Assembly (NCBI RefSeq): GCF_035222485.1
Contig: NC_085920.1
Span: 5,084,001-5,148,000, forward strand
Source of the DNA: Podospora pseudoanserina
Taxonomy: Eukaryota; Ascomycota; Sordariomycetes; Sordariales; Podosporaceae
Direction of reading: 5' to 3'
DNA length: 64,000 nucleotides
Position numbers and translations under genes: made by a program. Positions within the stretch are counted from its first letter, which is position 1. Every line of letters begins with the position of its first letter. Shown here piece by piece: positions 23,989 to 34,741 of the stretch. The notes below the pieces were generated by a model. The model ran no database searches, was not told the DNA's origin, and was given only the letters and a program-made list of their open reading frames with translations.

Positions 23989-25933
23989 CTACTGACGTTG
24001 CTGGTACTGTGGCGGCTGTTCCTGGTACATCTGCGCCTGTTGTTGCTGTTGTTGCCGCTGCTGCTGATACATCGCCCGCCGTTGCTGCTCCAACTGCTGC
24101 GTTTCGTATATTTCCTGCTGCTCCGCCGCGGTTCTCTTCGGCTCTGCCACTAGCTCATGAGAATTCGTCTGGTTTGGGAGCTCATATAGAGGCTGAGCAT
24201 ACAGCTCTGTCGGACGGGTCTCCGAGTCAAGCTGCTGGATTGGCATTGCGGCGTATGTTGACTGGGGAGAACTATATGGCTGTGATGCTGGTGGGGAGTT
24301 TGATGTGATAGGAGCATACTTCTGATCCCAGGCGTAACCATCATACTGCGCCATTTGGTAGTTGTGATACTGAGGAGCAATGTTGTTGTAGTGAACCATC
24401 AGTGGGTTTTGGGGGTGAGGGACACCATATGATGGCGCAGGGGTGGTGGGAGCAATCGTTGAGCCGTCGTCCGTGTGCTGTTGGGGCGGGTGTTCGAATC
24501 CCTCGTGCTTCTTACGCTTCAGCAACACGATAACTGCAATGAGCACTCCAACAACAATGACGCCAACTGATACACCCACTCCGATCCCAGCTTTAGCACC
24601 GGTGGAGAGACCCTCGTTTGGCACATCCGATTGTTCAGAAACAGGTGATTCCGTGGTGGTAGGTCCAGAAGGGGTGGGGTCCTTGGTGGTTTGTTCGGCG
24701 GGGGGCTCAGGCACATTTGACCATGCCTTCCAAGATTCGTTTTCATACTTGGCTTGGACGAGCTTTCCCTTCGCCATGTAGTAGAGGTGCACCAGACTGG
24801 ATGAAAAGTCGAAAGCAACACCGACGCTGGCGTTGGGCTCATCTGCCTCGGGCCAGAATGATTCGGTCTGGTTCTCTCGGATACTCCAGAAATAGTTTGT
24901 GTTTCCGATCTGGTGGATCTTCTTATCGGTGCCAATGTACCAGATGAAACGTGTGTAGTTCCTGTCGATGCTGATCCCCATTCCCTTGGTGGCGGCATCA
25001 TAAGCAGGCAAGGTGAAGTTGACTGGTGCCGTTGCATTGATTGCAATTTCGGTCTTGTTCGTCTTGCTGGTGATCACATCGGTTTCGTTTCCCAAGGCTT
25101 GGGGTAGCGTGGCTGTTACATTTGGTCAGCATCAAAACTCGACAGATGAAGGAAGGTAGATACATACACCTCCACCAAGTCCCAGCACTATTCCATCTTG
25201 TAACCCCAATATTGCTGAAGTCCCTGGTAGATATAACCGTGATGTTCTCCTTTCCAGAGTGGGCAGCCCCAAGAGCGGGTACAGTGTTGACATCTTTGCT
25301 GACCATGCCCTTGTACAACCATTGGCCGTCGTCTCTCGTATAACCAAGTTGGGCAACCTGGCCATCCTTATTGTGATAAAACAGCCGATATCCTCCCTAG
25401 GTTTTGTTAACGTGAACTGTTGAGTATCAACGGCCTGGGGAAACGAACCTCTTCACCCAGGAGCAAAGAAGCCAATCCGGTGTTTTGATGAACGCTAGGC
25501 GATGGCTTGCTGATGATCCAGTTCCCCTTGCTTTCAAAGAGCCCGGTAGTCATGTTGCAGTGGAACAGACCGTTGGCAATCTCATATCTTTCGGTCAGAT
25601 AGTAGATCGAGGCACTGCAATCTTGCTGTTAGCATCAACCTCTTGCTAACAACGGCAGGCATTTACCTACGCTGTGAATTCGTTCGACCAGTACCCCGAG
25701 CCAGCCAGAGGCGTGTCGTTCTTGGGCTTGTATGTAAGGGAGAAGACACTCCCGTCGGTGTAAGAGTATTTTGGGTTGTCAAAGAGGTTGCATCTGCTGT
25801 ATCGGATGAGTCCAGTTGTCTCGTTCTGGACAATCACTTGAGGCCCGACGCCGTTCCACCAAGCTGCTACACGTGCCTGTGCCGGTGAGATGGCAGCCCC
25901 AAGTAGAAGCAGTGATGATAGCAATGACGCCAT
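23989..25933 (-). CDS. single-pass membrane protein with beta-rich ectodomain and Gln-rich tail
   Basis: Function unknown. Exons 25933-25671, 25614-25449, 25396-25168 and 25112-23989 (introns of 52-56 bp) give 593 aa. It begins with a signal peptide (MASLLSSLLLLGAAISPAQA). The ~350-residue ectodomain has repeated aromatic blocks (GLIRYSRC, YRLFYHNKDGQVAQLGYT, TRFIWYIGTDKKIHQIG, SLVHLYYMAKGKLVQAKY) and many N-glycosylation sequons. These blocks look like blades of a fucose-lectin-type beta-propeller, which is inference. A Pro/Thr-rich stalk leads to one membrane helix at about residues 393-417, followed by KRKKHEG. The cytoplasmic tail is rich in Pro, Tyr and Gln and ends in Gln tracts. The second intron uses an unusual GTTCGT donor. 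Type I topology with a lectin-like outside suggests a surface sensor or adhesin. Confidence 0.8.
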
Positions 25934-27687
25934 CTCGAAGAAGAATATGGATAGTTAGAAAGGCCCGTTGCTGGCTCGCAAATTCCAATCTCAAACTTGG
26001 CTTTAATGCCCGCTCTTCCACTTGCCCAACGCCCAATGCTGGTGCTAGGAAGAGCAGTGCAAGAATGAGGAAAGGATATGGGAGATCTTGACACCTCCTA
26101 GTGCTGCTGTCAGACCCGACCTGATGATCGCCAATAGATGCTGAGAAAAAACGAGAGACAATCAGCAGGCGCAACAACGAGGGCGAGAGGCAAAAAGAGA
26201 GAAAAATCAGCAAAGACGTGAGATGATGGACCTGGTGAGGGTGGCCTAGGGAGATACGGGCCCTTCCCCTCCCGGTGTCCAGACCGGGGACCATACCGGG
26301 GCCTCACTCGACCAGAGCGGGTTGTGACCCTGGTAGACCACATGGAGCTGGTATCTGTGACCTTTGTCACCATGACATTCCCTTGTCCTCGTTTTCCTTC
26401 CACCCGAAGATCTGCAAAGCATACCAAGAGCGCGTGAGCTTTTGGTGCTGACATTGGCGATGCTAGGTAGAGGAACCAGTTTTGATATGCTCGTTTGGGC
26501 AACTTTGTCGTTCTTGGTCATCACTGCCTGGTTCTGATTGGCTTGCTCCCCTGCAAGGCCAATTTTTAGGTTCACATCACTAATCTGCGGCACAGTTGCC
26601 CCTGCAGCAGCCGCAATGCAGGCCGTCTCTTATTGTAACGACGGCTGACTGTCGTTCTGCGGCGAGGTCCAATCTTGGATCCCTTCGGTGGGATCTCCGA
26701 GAGCAAGAAGCCTATTTCGACGAACATTATGGCTTGCGCAAGACAGCAGAAATGGTGCGAAGAAATCTTCCCCTCAGCACTCACCCCTCTCCGAATATTA
26801 AAGCCCAAAAGGCGCCGATAGATAGTTTCATAAGACCCAAGGCAGCACGTATTCACAACCCCTCTATTCCCAATTTAGGCCACTAACAGAGTTTAAAGCT
26901 CACGACCCCGGTCTGCCAGGAGCTTGTTTCCCACTGAACCCCGCAGAGACTAAGATTGCCGTGGACGCTACGCAGTTGTATCGGCTACCTAGCCCAAAAG
27001 CGCACCCTCATATCCTCTCACTCACAGTCAGCCTCACCTCACGTCTCAAAACCGCAATGCTCAGGTACCAAGATCTTGAACCAAATCAGGCATCCAAGAG
27101 CAGAGCGTCAACACCTCAGTCTTTATGCCTTCCATCGTCTCGGATATCAAATTTCATTATCCCTACCAGACAACTCACCAGCATCATCGAGTATCGTTCC
27201 AATCAACACTCACAACCCATTCTCGCCCGTCAGCTTACATACACTCAACGCTTCAACCCCCTTGCCAAAACCCATCGTATATCTTCGCCCTCTCATTGGT
27301 CCCCACCGTCCCCATCCCAAAGACTAAGATGTTCCACTAACATCTGTCAAGTACATATTCGCACAACTTCAGATAGCACCTTAACCTCCAGACCCCACAG
27401 CCCACTCGCCTCCAGTCCTCGCAGCAGCCTGAAAATCGGCCATCCTAGCAAGCAAGCAAGCGGCCACCCCTGCCCACCCCTGCTGGAACTTGAAGGTTGA
27501 AATTAGCAATTGATTCATATCTCTCACTGGTGCTTACTGAGCACCCATCATGAGGATCAAAGCTCCTCACATTTGCAAACGGATGAGGGAGAAACACTTC
27601 CTCGTGTCAGCTGCCGCGGGTGGTGTTAGCAATGGGCAATGCCGCATTGTGGCTACCTAGCAAAAGACAGACTGCTGCTGGGAATGA
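25934..27687. other. 1.75 kb intergenic region
   Basis: Upstream DNA of the membrane-protein gene (minus) and a plus-strand ORF rich in Ser and Pro (from the ATG near 27058) that I judge spurious. No RNA gene was recognised. Confidence 0.45.
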
Positions 27688-27855
27688 GGGCCTTTGAGTA
27701 CAGTCAATAGGCCTTGAAAAATACTCAGCAGGCCTTCAAAGATACTCGACAGGTCTCAGACACACATCAATATCCCTCACATAACACATTGATGGGCCTC
27801 AAAAGATAGTTAAGAGACATGTTGACTATCTTACAGCCCTTGACATTTTGTCGTA
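27688..27855. repeat. decayed 21-bp tandem repeat, up to eight units
   Basis: A 21-bp period spans 168 bp directly after the stop codon of the coiled-coil gene. The two best copies (27709-27729 and 27730-27750) share the pattern AGGCCTTNAAARATACTCRRC. Copies at 27688, 27794 and 27835 are clearly related; those at 27751-27792 and 27814 are weak. The period equals seven codons. Confidence 0.65.
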
Positions 27856-27859
27856 ATGT

Positions 27860-29053
27860 CTATTTTTTGTCCTCCTTACGCCTGTCCTCCTCCCCTGATT
27901 TGTTGGCCAATACTGCCACCATAGAAGCTTGAGTTTCCTGTAAGATTCTCAGGGCCTTCAGATTTTGCCCGGCCACAGAGCGCCATTTCTCCAGCAGCTT
28001 GTAGTTCTCCTGGAGCCGGTCTTTGAGCTTGTTTAGGGCTTCGAAGTGTGGGTCAAACTCTTTCAGAAAAAGAGCGACGAAGCTGTCCGTTTCATCTCGA
28101 ACATTTCTCCAAACCATGCCCCCAATCTTGTGGAAGAATTTCTCAAGATTGTCAAGGGCACTCTCAATGCAGTTGACGATTTCCCCCCTTGTCTGGCCTA
28201 ACTCGCCAACATCGTTTGTCAGTTGTTCAGTAGAATTTCTCAACTCCTCACTGTGACTTCTCAGCTCCTCTCTGGCATTTCGGGACTCACCAGACAGGTT
28301 CTCAAGCTGTCCGGTCTCGAGCTTGGCAGCTTCGCCCATACAAGTGTCGAGCTTGGTCAAGAGGGTGCTTTCCAACTCGGAACACTCTCCGCGGAGCTTG
28401 TCAATCATGCTGCGGTACTTGTTCCATCTGCTTAGCAGCTCCTTGTAGATTTTGAAAGTCAGATCCCCAAAATCGAAACATGAAAACCCCATGGCGGTCA
28501 GCTTCTTCTGGACAGCTGGTAGACCCTCTCCATATGGATGACAGTACTGCGAGGCCAACAACTCGGCCCTGGTGAGCGGGCAGGACTTCTGGCGCTCCCC
28601 GGAATCGTATCTCTCTCTGATAATGCGTTGGAAGCGTTCGATGACTTTGTTGCTAGCCCAAGTCACGGTTGCACCGCCGGATGTGATTTTCGCGATCACT
28701 TCAACAACGTCCTTGAAGAGGGCTGGGTAGTCTCCCAACTGGTAACGCGCGCGCCTGACAGCAAGGCCGACGTCAACGGTTGCGTTCTTGTCAAGATCAT
28801 CATTATTTAGGATTCCTTGTGGCACGGGGCTCTCATTGCCGGGAAAGTCGTCGGGGTTGATGGTCGGAACGTCAGGATTGCCGTCAGATTCAGTATTTCG
28901 GTTTGCCTCGTCTCTGTCATTTTGGTCTCGTGTGGTCGAGGTCTTGGTGCCTGGGCGGCTGGCTTCCATGGGAAGAGGGCCTCCGGAAGGAACAAGGCCG
29001 GCTTCCTTGCTGTCGCCGCTCTTTCGGACGAGGTCGGGTTGAACGGGACGCAT
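27860..29053 (-). CDS. hypothetical coiled-coil protein
   Basis: I do not recognise a family. The open frame gives 397 aa from the ATG at 29053. The first ~100 residues are charged, Asp/Asn/Pro-rich and probably disordered. A helical region follows, with GDYPALFKDVVEVIAKITSG and RAELLASQYCHPYGEGLPAVQ. From about residue 210 the sequence is a long coiled coil with heptads such as SELESTLLTKLDTCMGEAAK and SEELRNSTEQLTNDVGELGQ. It ends in a highly charged EEDRRKEDKK. No signal peptide or membrane helix is present. The frame stays open ten codons upstream without an ATG, and a spliced 5' exon is possible. A decayed 21-bp repeat begins 5 bp after the stop, so the protein may once have been longer. 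Confidence 0.7.
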   Translation of the reverse strand: MRPVQPDLVRKSGDSKEAGLVPSGGPLPMEASRPGTKTSTTRDQNDRDEANRNTESDGNPDVPTINPDDFPGNESPVPQGILNNDDLDKNATVDVGLAVRRARYQLGDYPALFKDVVEVIAKITSGGATVTWASNKVIERFQRIIRERYDSGERQKSCPLTRAELLASQYCHPYGEGLPAVQKKLTAMGFSCFDFGDLTFKIYKELLSRWNKYRSMIDKLRGECSELESTLLTKLDTCMGEAAKLETGQLENLSGESRNAREELRSHSEELRNSTEQLTNDVGELGQTRGEIVNCIESALDNLEKFFHKIGGMVWRNVRDETDSFVALFLKEFDPHFEALNKLKDRLQENYKLLEKWRSVAGQNLKALRILQETQASMVAVLANKSGEEDRRKEDKK

Positions 29054-29707
29054 CTTGAGTGCGAAAAGGTGGTGCCTGTCCACGTTAGTTCTGGAACACC
29101 AAATATTCCTCTTTAAACATGCTGTTAGCTTACCAAATTTGTGTGTGAAAACAGGTTTTCAGCGTCGCTGTAGCGGCCTCGGTGGTGGAATTTTGTCAAA
29201 AATAGGAAGGCCATCTAGAAAGTCGCTGTCAGAAATATTTTGGCAGTCAGGCGACTTTTGAGTACCACGCTCCATTAACTACGTAGTTGAGGTAGCTACC
29301 CTGGCCAGATATGGCAAGACACTCCTTCGTTCTTGCTCTTATTGCGAGGAGTTGCGTTTGCAATGCCACTCATCTTATCGATGACCACACAGCCGAGGTG
29401 TGTTAACAGTATCTATATATAACTGATTTGGTAAAAACCAATGTCTGATAACTAACGTTCTCCATCATGACGACTTGAAAGATCTTTTCTCTTTGTTACA
29501 ATCAACAAGAGTTCCGGGCTTCAGCATCTGGGTGTCCACGCGCTAGCATCGTTCACAAACATGGTTGTTCAATACTCAAGCATACTTGCAATTTTCTTGG
29601 GGGTTCTAGTTCCCCAGACAACTAAATGAGCATTCTGTCTTTCGATATCTTGCTGAGAGAACCTCGAAAATCACTGCACCAACCTCTCCCATTATGGATG
29701 CCTTAGT
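29054..29707. other. intergenic region
   Basis: Upstream of the coiled-coil gene and downstream of the Arb2-domain gene. A possible upstream exon near 29130-29215 (minus) has a GTAAGC donor, but I could not join it in frame. Confidence 0.4.
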
Positions 29708-31295
29708 CTACTCCCCATCCTCCACCGTGACCTTCAGATCCTTGACCTTAAGAACCACATTCCTCTCATCCTCCTTCTCAGCAGCAGCAACTCTGCTGTC
29801 CTGAGATGAGCCAGGTGAACTCTCCTTGCTAACAGCGACCTCCTTCTTAGGAGTGCTATCATGGCCAGAATTGCCATCCTCCAATGCATGCAACTCGTCC
29901 TTTTTAATCTCGGCCTCGGCCTCCTCCATATCCTTCTCGGTCCCCTTCATGTGCTTCTCGGTCTCCTCCACATCCTTCTCGCCCCAAGCCTGCAGAACTT
30001 CCTCCGGAATGACTCCATCATCATCTCCATAGATCTGTACATCCTCATTCCTGTACGCCTCCCCAAGCAAAGCAACATTCTCCAGCCAGTTGAGAACGCT
30101 ATGATGTGTCTCAATAAGCACCAGCTCAGTCATATTCGCCTCGCCAGCGCTGAAAGCAGGGCAACCAAAGGAGGTAAACCCAAGAGCACCGGGGTTGCCA
30201 AAAGACTCGGCAATAGGGTTGTCAAGGGGTGTGTGGTGGATGGCATAGGCGCGAGCTCTCTGTAACACCAGCATTGTCAGCATTCCTATCCTCCTCTCAG
30301 TACAAAAACTTCTTACCTCTTGCATAAACTGTTTGAACCCCTCACACTTGAACTCATCCGAGTGATAAAACCCTCCCAACACTACCATCGCCCCCATCAT
30401 CGTCCCAAACTTCTTCCAGACCTCATCATCGTTTAGATATTTCTCCACCTCCTCTGCCGAATTGCCCACAGCAATAATATCCAACTTGACGTCCTTCCCA
30501 ACCAACTTGTCTACCACCTCCTCAAAAACACACTTGACGTGCTCCGCAGTGGTAATATTCTTGGGGATCCCATTCCTGGCCTTGTCGTAGGCGCGACCAA
30601 GGTGAACCGCGCTGGCCATGGGAATGTAATGGCGGTCCACAGGCGTCAACCCCCTCTTGCCCTCAGGCCACCACCACAACTCACTAGGGTTGGCAATGAT
30701 GATTCCAGGGGGCGTAGGGTCAGTCGAGGAAGAGGGTTGCTTCTTCAAGGCCTGGACAAGGTTGAGGATCGAGCCCTTGGTGATGCCACCTTTGCCACCC
30801 AGGACACGGTGGGCGAGGACACCGAACTGCTGGTTGTCCTCCCCAACAATGAGAACAACTCGAGAGCGCTCGGGAAGGTCGGGACTGATGCGAATAGGGA
30901 CATGAGGGTCAATGGGCTTGGTTCCCACGGGCAGACGGAGGGGAGCGAGTGACTCGGCATCGAGGCGAGAGTGAACCACATTGCCAATGGCTTCTGCAAT
31001 GGATGTTAGTCATGTGAGCTCAGAAACGGGAGAAGGAGGCGTCTGACCATTGTAGGCAAAACGGCGGCGGTCGTTGTAGCGCTCGTTCTTGGTGAGGAAA
31101 TAGTGGAAGTAGTAGTCGGCATTTTCGAGAGAGCGGATCTCATCATCTTCGTTGATGAAGTAGCTATATATGATCATTAGTTTGGTTGAGCGATCCAAAA
31201 GATCAAGTCCAGGGGATTGTCACGAACCCGAGCTCAGAGATGTTCGCTGGAAAAATGGGATCGGCCGGGAGGCCAGACCAGCGGCGACGGAACAT
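29708..31295 (-). CDS. Arb2-domain protein
   Basis: Arb2 is a component of the fission-yeast Argonaute chaperone complex in heterochromatin silencing, and the same domain occurs at the C terminus of class II histone deacetylases. Exons 31295-31228, 31163-31048, 30993-30317 and 30259-29708 give 470 aa. The domain covers about residues 1-310: MFRRRWSGLPADPIFPANIS, then YFINEDDEIRSLENADYYFHY, VVLIVGEDNQQFGVLAHRVL, GIIIANPSELWWWPEG and the LGFTSFGCPAFSAGE block. The C-terminal 150 residues are a Glu/Lys-rich, low-complexity tail absent from the minimal domain. The first intron has a GTTCGT donor. It stands alone, not fused to a deacetylase. A role in silencing is inferred from the domain only. 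Confidence 0.85.
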
Positions 31296-32039
31296 CGTTG
31301 TTCGAAGTGAGTGAGAAAGAACGGCTGCGACTTAGTACCGGAGAGGAAGTCGAAGAAAAGATGTCAAAGTGGTATTCTCTCTCAGACAGCGAGAAAATGG
31401 CTCGATTTTTGGATCAAAGTTGGAGCCGACTACTGAGAGAGAGGCAGAGATAATTTTTCCAGCTTGATGGCGCTGAAGATGAGGGTTGTAGACCACATCT
31501 AACTTGGGAAGGAACAGCTGGGTGAACAACTTCAGATGACGAAGATAACAAGTAGCATGACCAGAACCATCTGGAGCCTGGCAGAAGATAGTATCATGAG
31601 AGCAATCTCCAGCTAATGCCATGGTTGCGAGTCACAGTAGTTGCCTGAGCAAACCACCCCCAGCTCACCAGTGAAGCAAACAAAAATGGCGGCACGATGC
31701 CTTTTTCTGCGCCTTCCCGACGAATAATGCCGAAAACAACACCAACTTAATGAGAATGGGACCGACCTGATGGCAATTATGACTATTTTCCATGTGACGG
31801 GCGTTCAAAGTACAGCAGCAATTGACTGACATCAACTCCAAAGATTCATTCAGTCTTTCAACATCATAGCATGACAAACCTAATGCAAAAGCAGCACCGC
31901 CCGACTTTGCAACCGCTAGTTAGTGTAGTTGCTGTCTAAAACATGGCAATGCTGACGGAACCAGGCAATTGATGACAAGATTGATGTGAAAGGATCTCTT
32001 CCTCACATCTCAAGCAGAGCTCAAGAGTGCAATGAAAAG
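31296..32039. other. intergenic region between Arb2 gene and U2 RNA
   Basis: It holds the Arb2-gene promoter and the 3' flank of the U2 gene. No other gene was seen. Confidence 0.5.
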
Positions 32040-32233
32040 AGGGTTCGCGTCGCCTGGAGACAGTGTAATACCAGGGACACTGTGGCCAACGATCATGGGC
32101 AAGCCCAGAGGAAAGTCAGCCGAGAGACAAAAATTAGGATAATCACGATTCTACTCCGTAGAGTAGTTTCAGAGATTAAACTGAAAAGAACAGATACTAC
32201 ACTTGATCTAAGCCAAAAGGCAAAGAGAGCTAA
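32040..32233 (-). ncRNA. U2 spliceosomal RNA
   Basis: U2 snRNA base-pairs with the intron branch site. On the minus strand the 5' part contains CCTTTTGGCTTAGATCAAG, then the branch-recognition segment GTGTAGTATCTGTTC (the invariant GUAGUA) and TTCAGTTTAATCTCTGAAAC, all hallmark U2 sequence. A single-stranded Sm site, CTAATTTTTG, follows at about 32133-32142. The 3' end folds into stem-loop IV, with CCTGG and CCAGG pairing around a TATTACACTGTCT loop (about 32053-32074). Total length is about 190-200 nt; both termini are estimates. A TATA-like sequence on the minus strand at about 32274-32283 lies ~40 nt upstream. Confidence 0.95.
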
Positions 32234-32579
32234 AGAAGAAAAAAAAACCGAGTAAAATGGCGGTGATGGATGAAAATATATACTGATCCCAGGACTGGAC
32301 CGTGCACGCCTGCAAATCTGCTATGGAGTGTGAAAAGGCCGTGCAAGATTGCAAATTCTAAGTGGGGCGGGTGAATTGTCTGTGCGCTCTGGATTTTGGG
32401 TGAGCTTTGGAAATTCACTCGTCACCGCCCGGCAGAACTCGGGACGACCGCCAGCATCATCCACAGCTCCAGCTCAGAAGAGTGCGGGAGTTGAGCCTCA
32501 ATTAAGCAGCCAGCGAACCCTCTAGACCGACCCATTCGACAGGCCGTCGGGCTCTTATTTCTCCGTATCAACAGCAAAG
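32234..32579. promoter_or_regulatory. divergent promoter region, U2 RNA / uS14m
   Basis: A 346-bp spacer separates the U2 5' end (minus) from the uS14m ATG (plus). The minus strand carries GTATATATTTT at 32274-32283, a plausible TATA element for U2. No coding exon was seen. Confidence 0.5.
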
Positions 32580-33032
32580 ATGTCCATGTTCAGGGCCAAA
32601 AAGTTTGATCTTGGGTGCTTCACCAACATCAAAATCATCCGGGATCACTCCAAGCGCAAGGCTTTTGAGGCCGCGGAGCCCGAGAGGTACATGGTTCTCT
32701 TGGGATGATCACGAGGGGTAGATATCCTGACATGAAATGCAGACAAGCTCTCCGGTACATCATCCGGAACACCACCCTTCCTATGAGGACACGCGCCATG
32801 GCCCAGCTCCAGCTCACTCAGATGCACTGCTACACCCGGCCAACACAAATCAGGAACCGCTGCGTCTTGGGCGGTAAGGGGAGAGGTGTACTGAGAGCAT
32901 TCAAGATGTCAAGAGTATGTCACTGGATTTTGGGGATGAGCTTGAGTCATTGCTAACCCATATTTACAGTACAACTTCCGTATGGAAGCATTGGCAGGTA
33001 ATTTGCCAGGTGTGAAAAAGGCTTCTTGGTAA
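32580..33032 (+). CDS. MRP2: mitochondrial ribosomal protein uS14m (MRP2)
   Basis: Small-subunit protein of the mitochondrial ribosome. Exons 32580-32686, 32743-32914 and 32970-33032 give 113 aa, the normal length. The sequence includes MSMFRAKKFDLGCFTNIKII, RYIIRNTTLPMRTRAMAQLQL and the conserved uS14 signature RPTQIRNRCVLGGKGRGVLR, then FKMSRYNFRMEALAGNLPGV. The family ends in KKASW, as here. It lacks the CxxC zinc knuckle found in some bacterial S14. The introns are 56 and 55 bp with GTACAT and GTATGT donors. The first of two nearby in-frame ATGs was chosen (MSMF); starting two codons later would remove only Met-Ser. Confidence 0.94.
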
Positions 33033-33402
33033 AAGAATGGTATTTTGGCGTTCTGAGGTGCATGAATAGAATTGATGGTCTGGCAACATGCCCGGTGTTG
33101 CCATAATGTTGGAAGATAGATATGGGCAACTTGGTGTGCAGAAAAGGTTCATTTGGCCCCAACAAATCTAGCAGAGAAAGGTTTCAGGTCATTCAGGCTG
33201 GACCTCTTCTTCTGCTGTGTATATTTGATGTTACAATATTAAACTCGATTTTTAGACGAACCCCCTCCTCTAACGCCGAATTCCATGCAGCCCAACCAAT
33301 CCAATCTAAAAACGTACCGCTACAGCAACGTATGGAGTGTGAAACGCCATTCTACTCATGTTGAAGAAATTTATGTGGAAGCCAAACTGTTACGATACCG
33401 AC
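33033..33402. other. convergent spacer
   Basis: It holds the 3' ends of uS14m (+) and lipoyl synthase (-). Nothing else was seen. Confidence 0.5.
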
Positions 33403-34741
33403 TCAGAGAGCCTTGGTTTCTTCAGCGGCCACGATTTGGTCGAGACTCGCCGAGGCTGCACCCCTTTCGCCGGCGCGCTTCCTGAGAACGTTCTCAATGA
33501 AGGCCTCGCCAGCCTTGTAAGATGACCTGACAAGAGGGCCGCTGGCGCAGTACAGGAAGCCCATATCCAGAGCACGCTGCTTCCAGAGGTCAAATTCGTC
33601 AGGGGTGACGTACTTTTCGACCTTGAGATGCCTCTTGGTAGGGCGCATATACTGCCCAAAGGTGACGACATCGACGTCGATCCTTCTCAGCTCTGTGTTC
33701 CATGTCAGCGTTTGCCCAGGCTGTTCAAGGAAATCCAGAATTATGCTTACCTCTCAGCGTATCCCAAACCTCCTGCTCCTGCTCACCAAGACCAAGCATG
33801 ATACTCGTCTTAGTGATGATGCCCTCCTTGCCCCTGACAGCCTTCACATGCTCCAACACCTTTAAACTCTGTCTGAAAGTAGCCCTCCGGTCGCGAACAT
33901 ACGGTGTCAACCCCTCCACCGTCTCAACGTTGTGAGCATACACATCCAATCCACTCTCCGCCACAATCTTGACCATGTCCAGGTCCCCCATGAAATCACC
34001 AGTCAACGCCTCCACCAACAGCGTCGGCTTCTTCTGCTTAATCCTCCTAATCGTCTCCGCAAAGTGCCTCGCACCACCGTCCGCCAAATCATCACGATCC
34101 ACACTTGTCAAAACCACATACCCCAACCCCCACCTCGCCAGTGCCTCGGCCGTATTCTCCGGTTCATGCGGGTCAAGCGGCGGAGGCTTCCTGTTGGTCT
34201 TGACACTGCAGAACCTGCACCCTCTGGTGCAAGTATCACCCATAAGCATGATCGTCGCCGTCGCAGCAGACTTGTCGTTTCCACCCCAGCACTCGCCGAT
34301 ATTCGGGCATCGCGCCTCCTCGCACACAGTGTGCAGGTTCAAACCCCTGAGGTCGGCCTTGATCTTGCCAAAGTTGGGGTTGGCACCTGAGGAAGGGATT
34401 GGAGTCTTGAGCCATTCTGGCAGACGGGTGATGGTGCGCTTGCGGCCGGCGGGGCCTACCTCTGCGGTCTTGATCTCGTAGGCTTCGCTGAGGGAGAGGG
34501 GGGCAGACTGGGAGCCCACGAACTCGGAAAAGGAGGCGACGGTGGTGTCTTTGAAGTATGACGGTCGCGGGGCCTTCTTCGCGGGGGTTGTTGAGGCTGC
34601 TGGGCTTGGCGATGACTGTGTCAGCTCCGGGTCGGACGGTGAAGGGATAGTGGCGTAAGTTCGGGATGAAAGGACAGCGGCTCGGGCCAAGGACCGTCGC
34701 AATGGGGCCTGTAGCCTTTGAAGGGGTGCTGGTGAGGCCAT
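33403..34741 (-). CDS. LIP5: lipoyl synthase, mitochondrial
   Basis: Radical-SAM enzyme that inserts two sulfurs into protein-bound octanoyl groups to make lipoate for pyruvate and 2-oxoglutarate dehydrogenases and the glycine cleavage system. Exons 34741-33751 and 33692-33403 (58-bp intron) give 426 aa. A basic, Ala/Arg-rich mitochondrial presequence precedes the core. The auxiliary [4Fe-4S] cluster cysteines are Cys140, Cys145 and Cys151 ([12 protein letters not shown]), and the radical-SAM cluster is CTRGCRFC (171-178). Other family blocks are [29 protein letters not shown] and, after the intron, [14 protein letters not shown]. An upstream in-frame extension lacks family similarity, so [10 protein letters not shown] is the preferred start. 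Confidence 0.97.

Noticed and set aside
24487-24502. tRNA B-box-like GTTCGAATCCC
   Set aside because: It is inside the coding exon of the membrane protein and no acceptor, D or anticodon stems can be drawn around it.
27058-27500. 148-codon plus-strand ORF rich in Ser, Pro and Thr
   Set aside because: Its codon use is unlike that of the recognised genes and it has no domain. It is probably an open frame from CA/CT-rich intergenic DNA.
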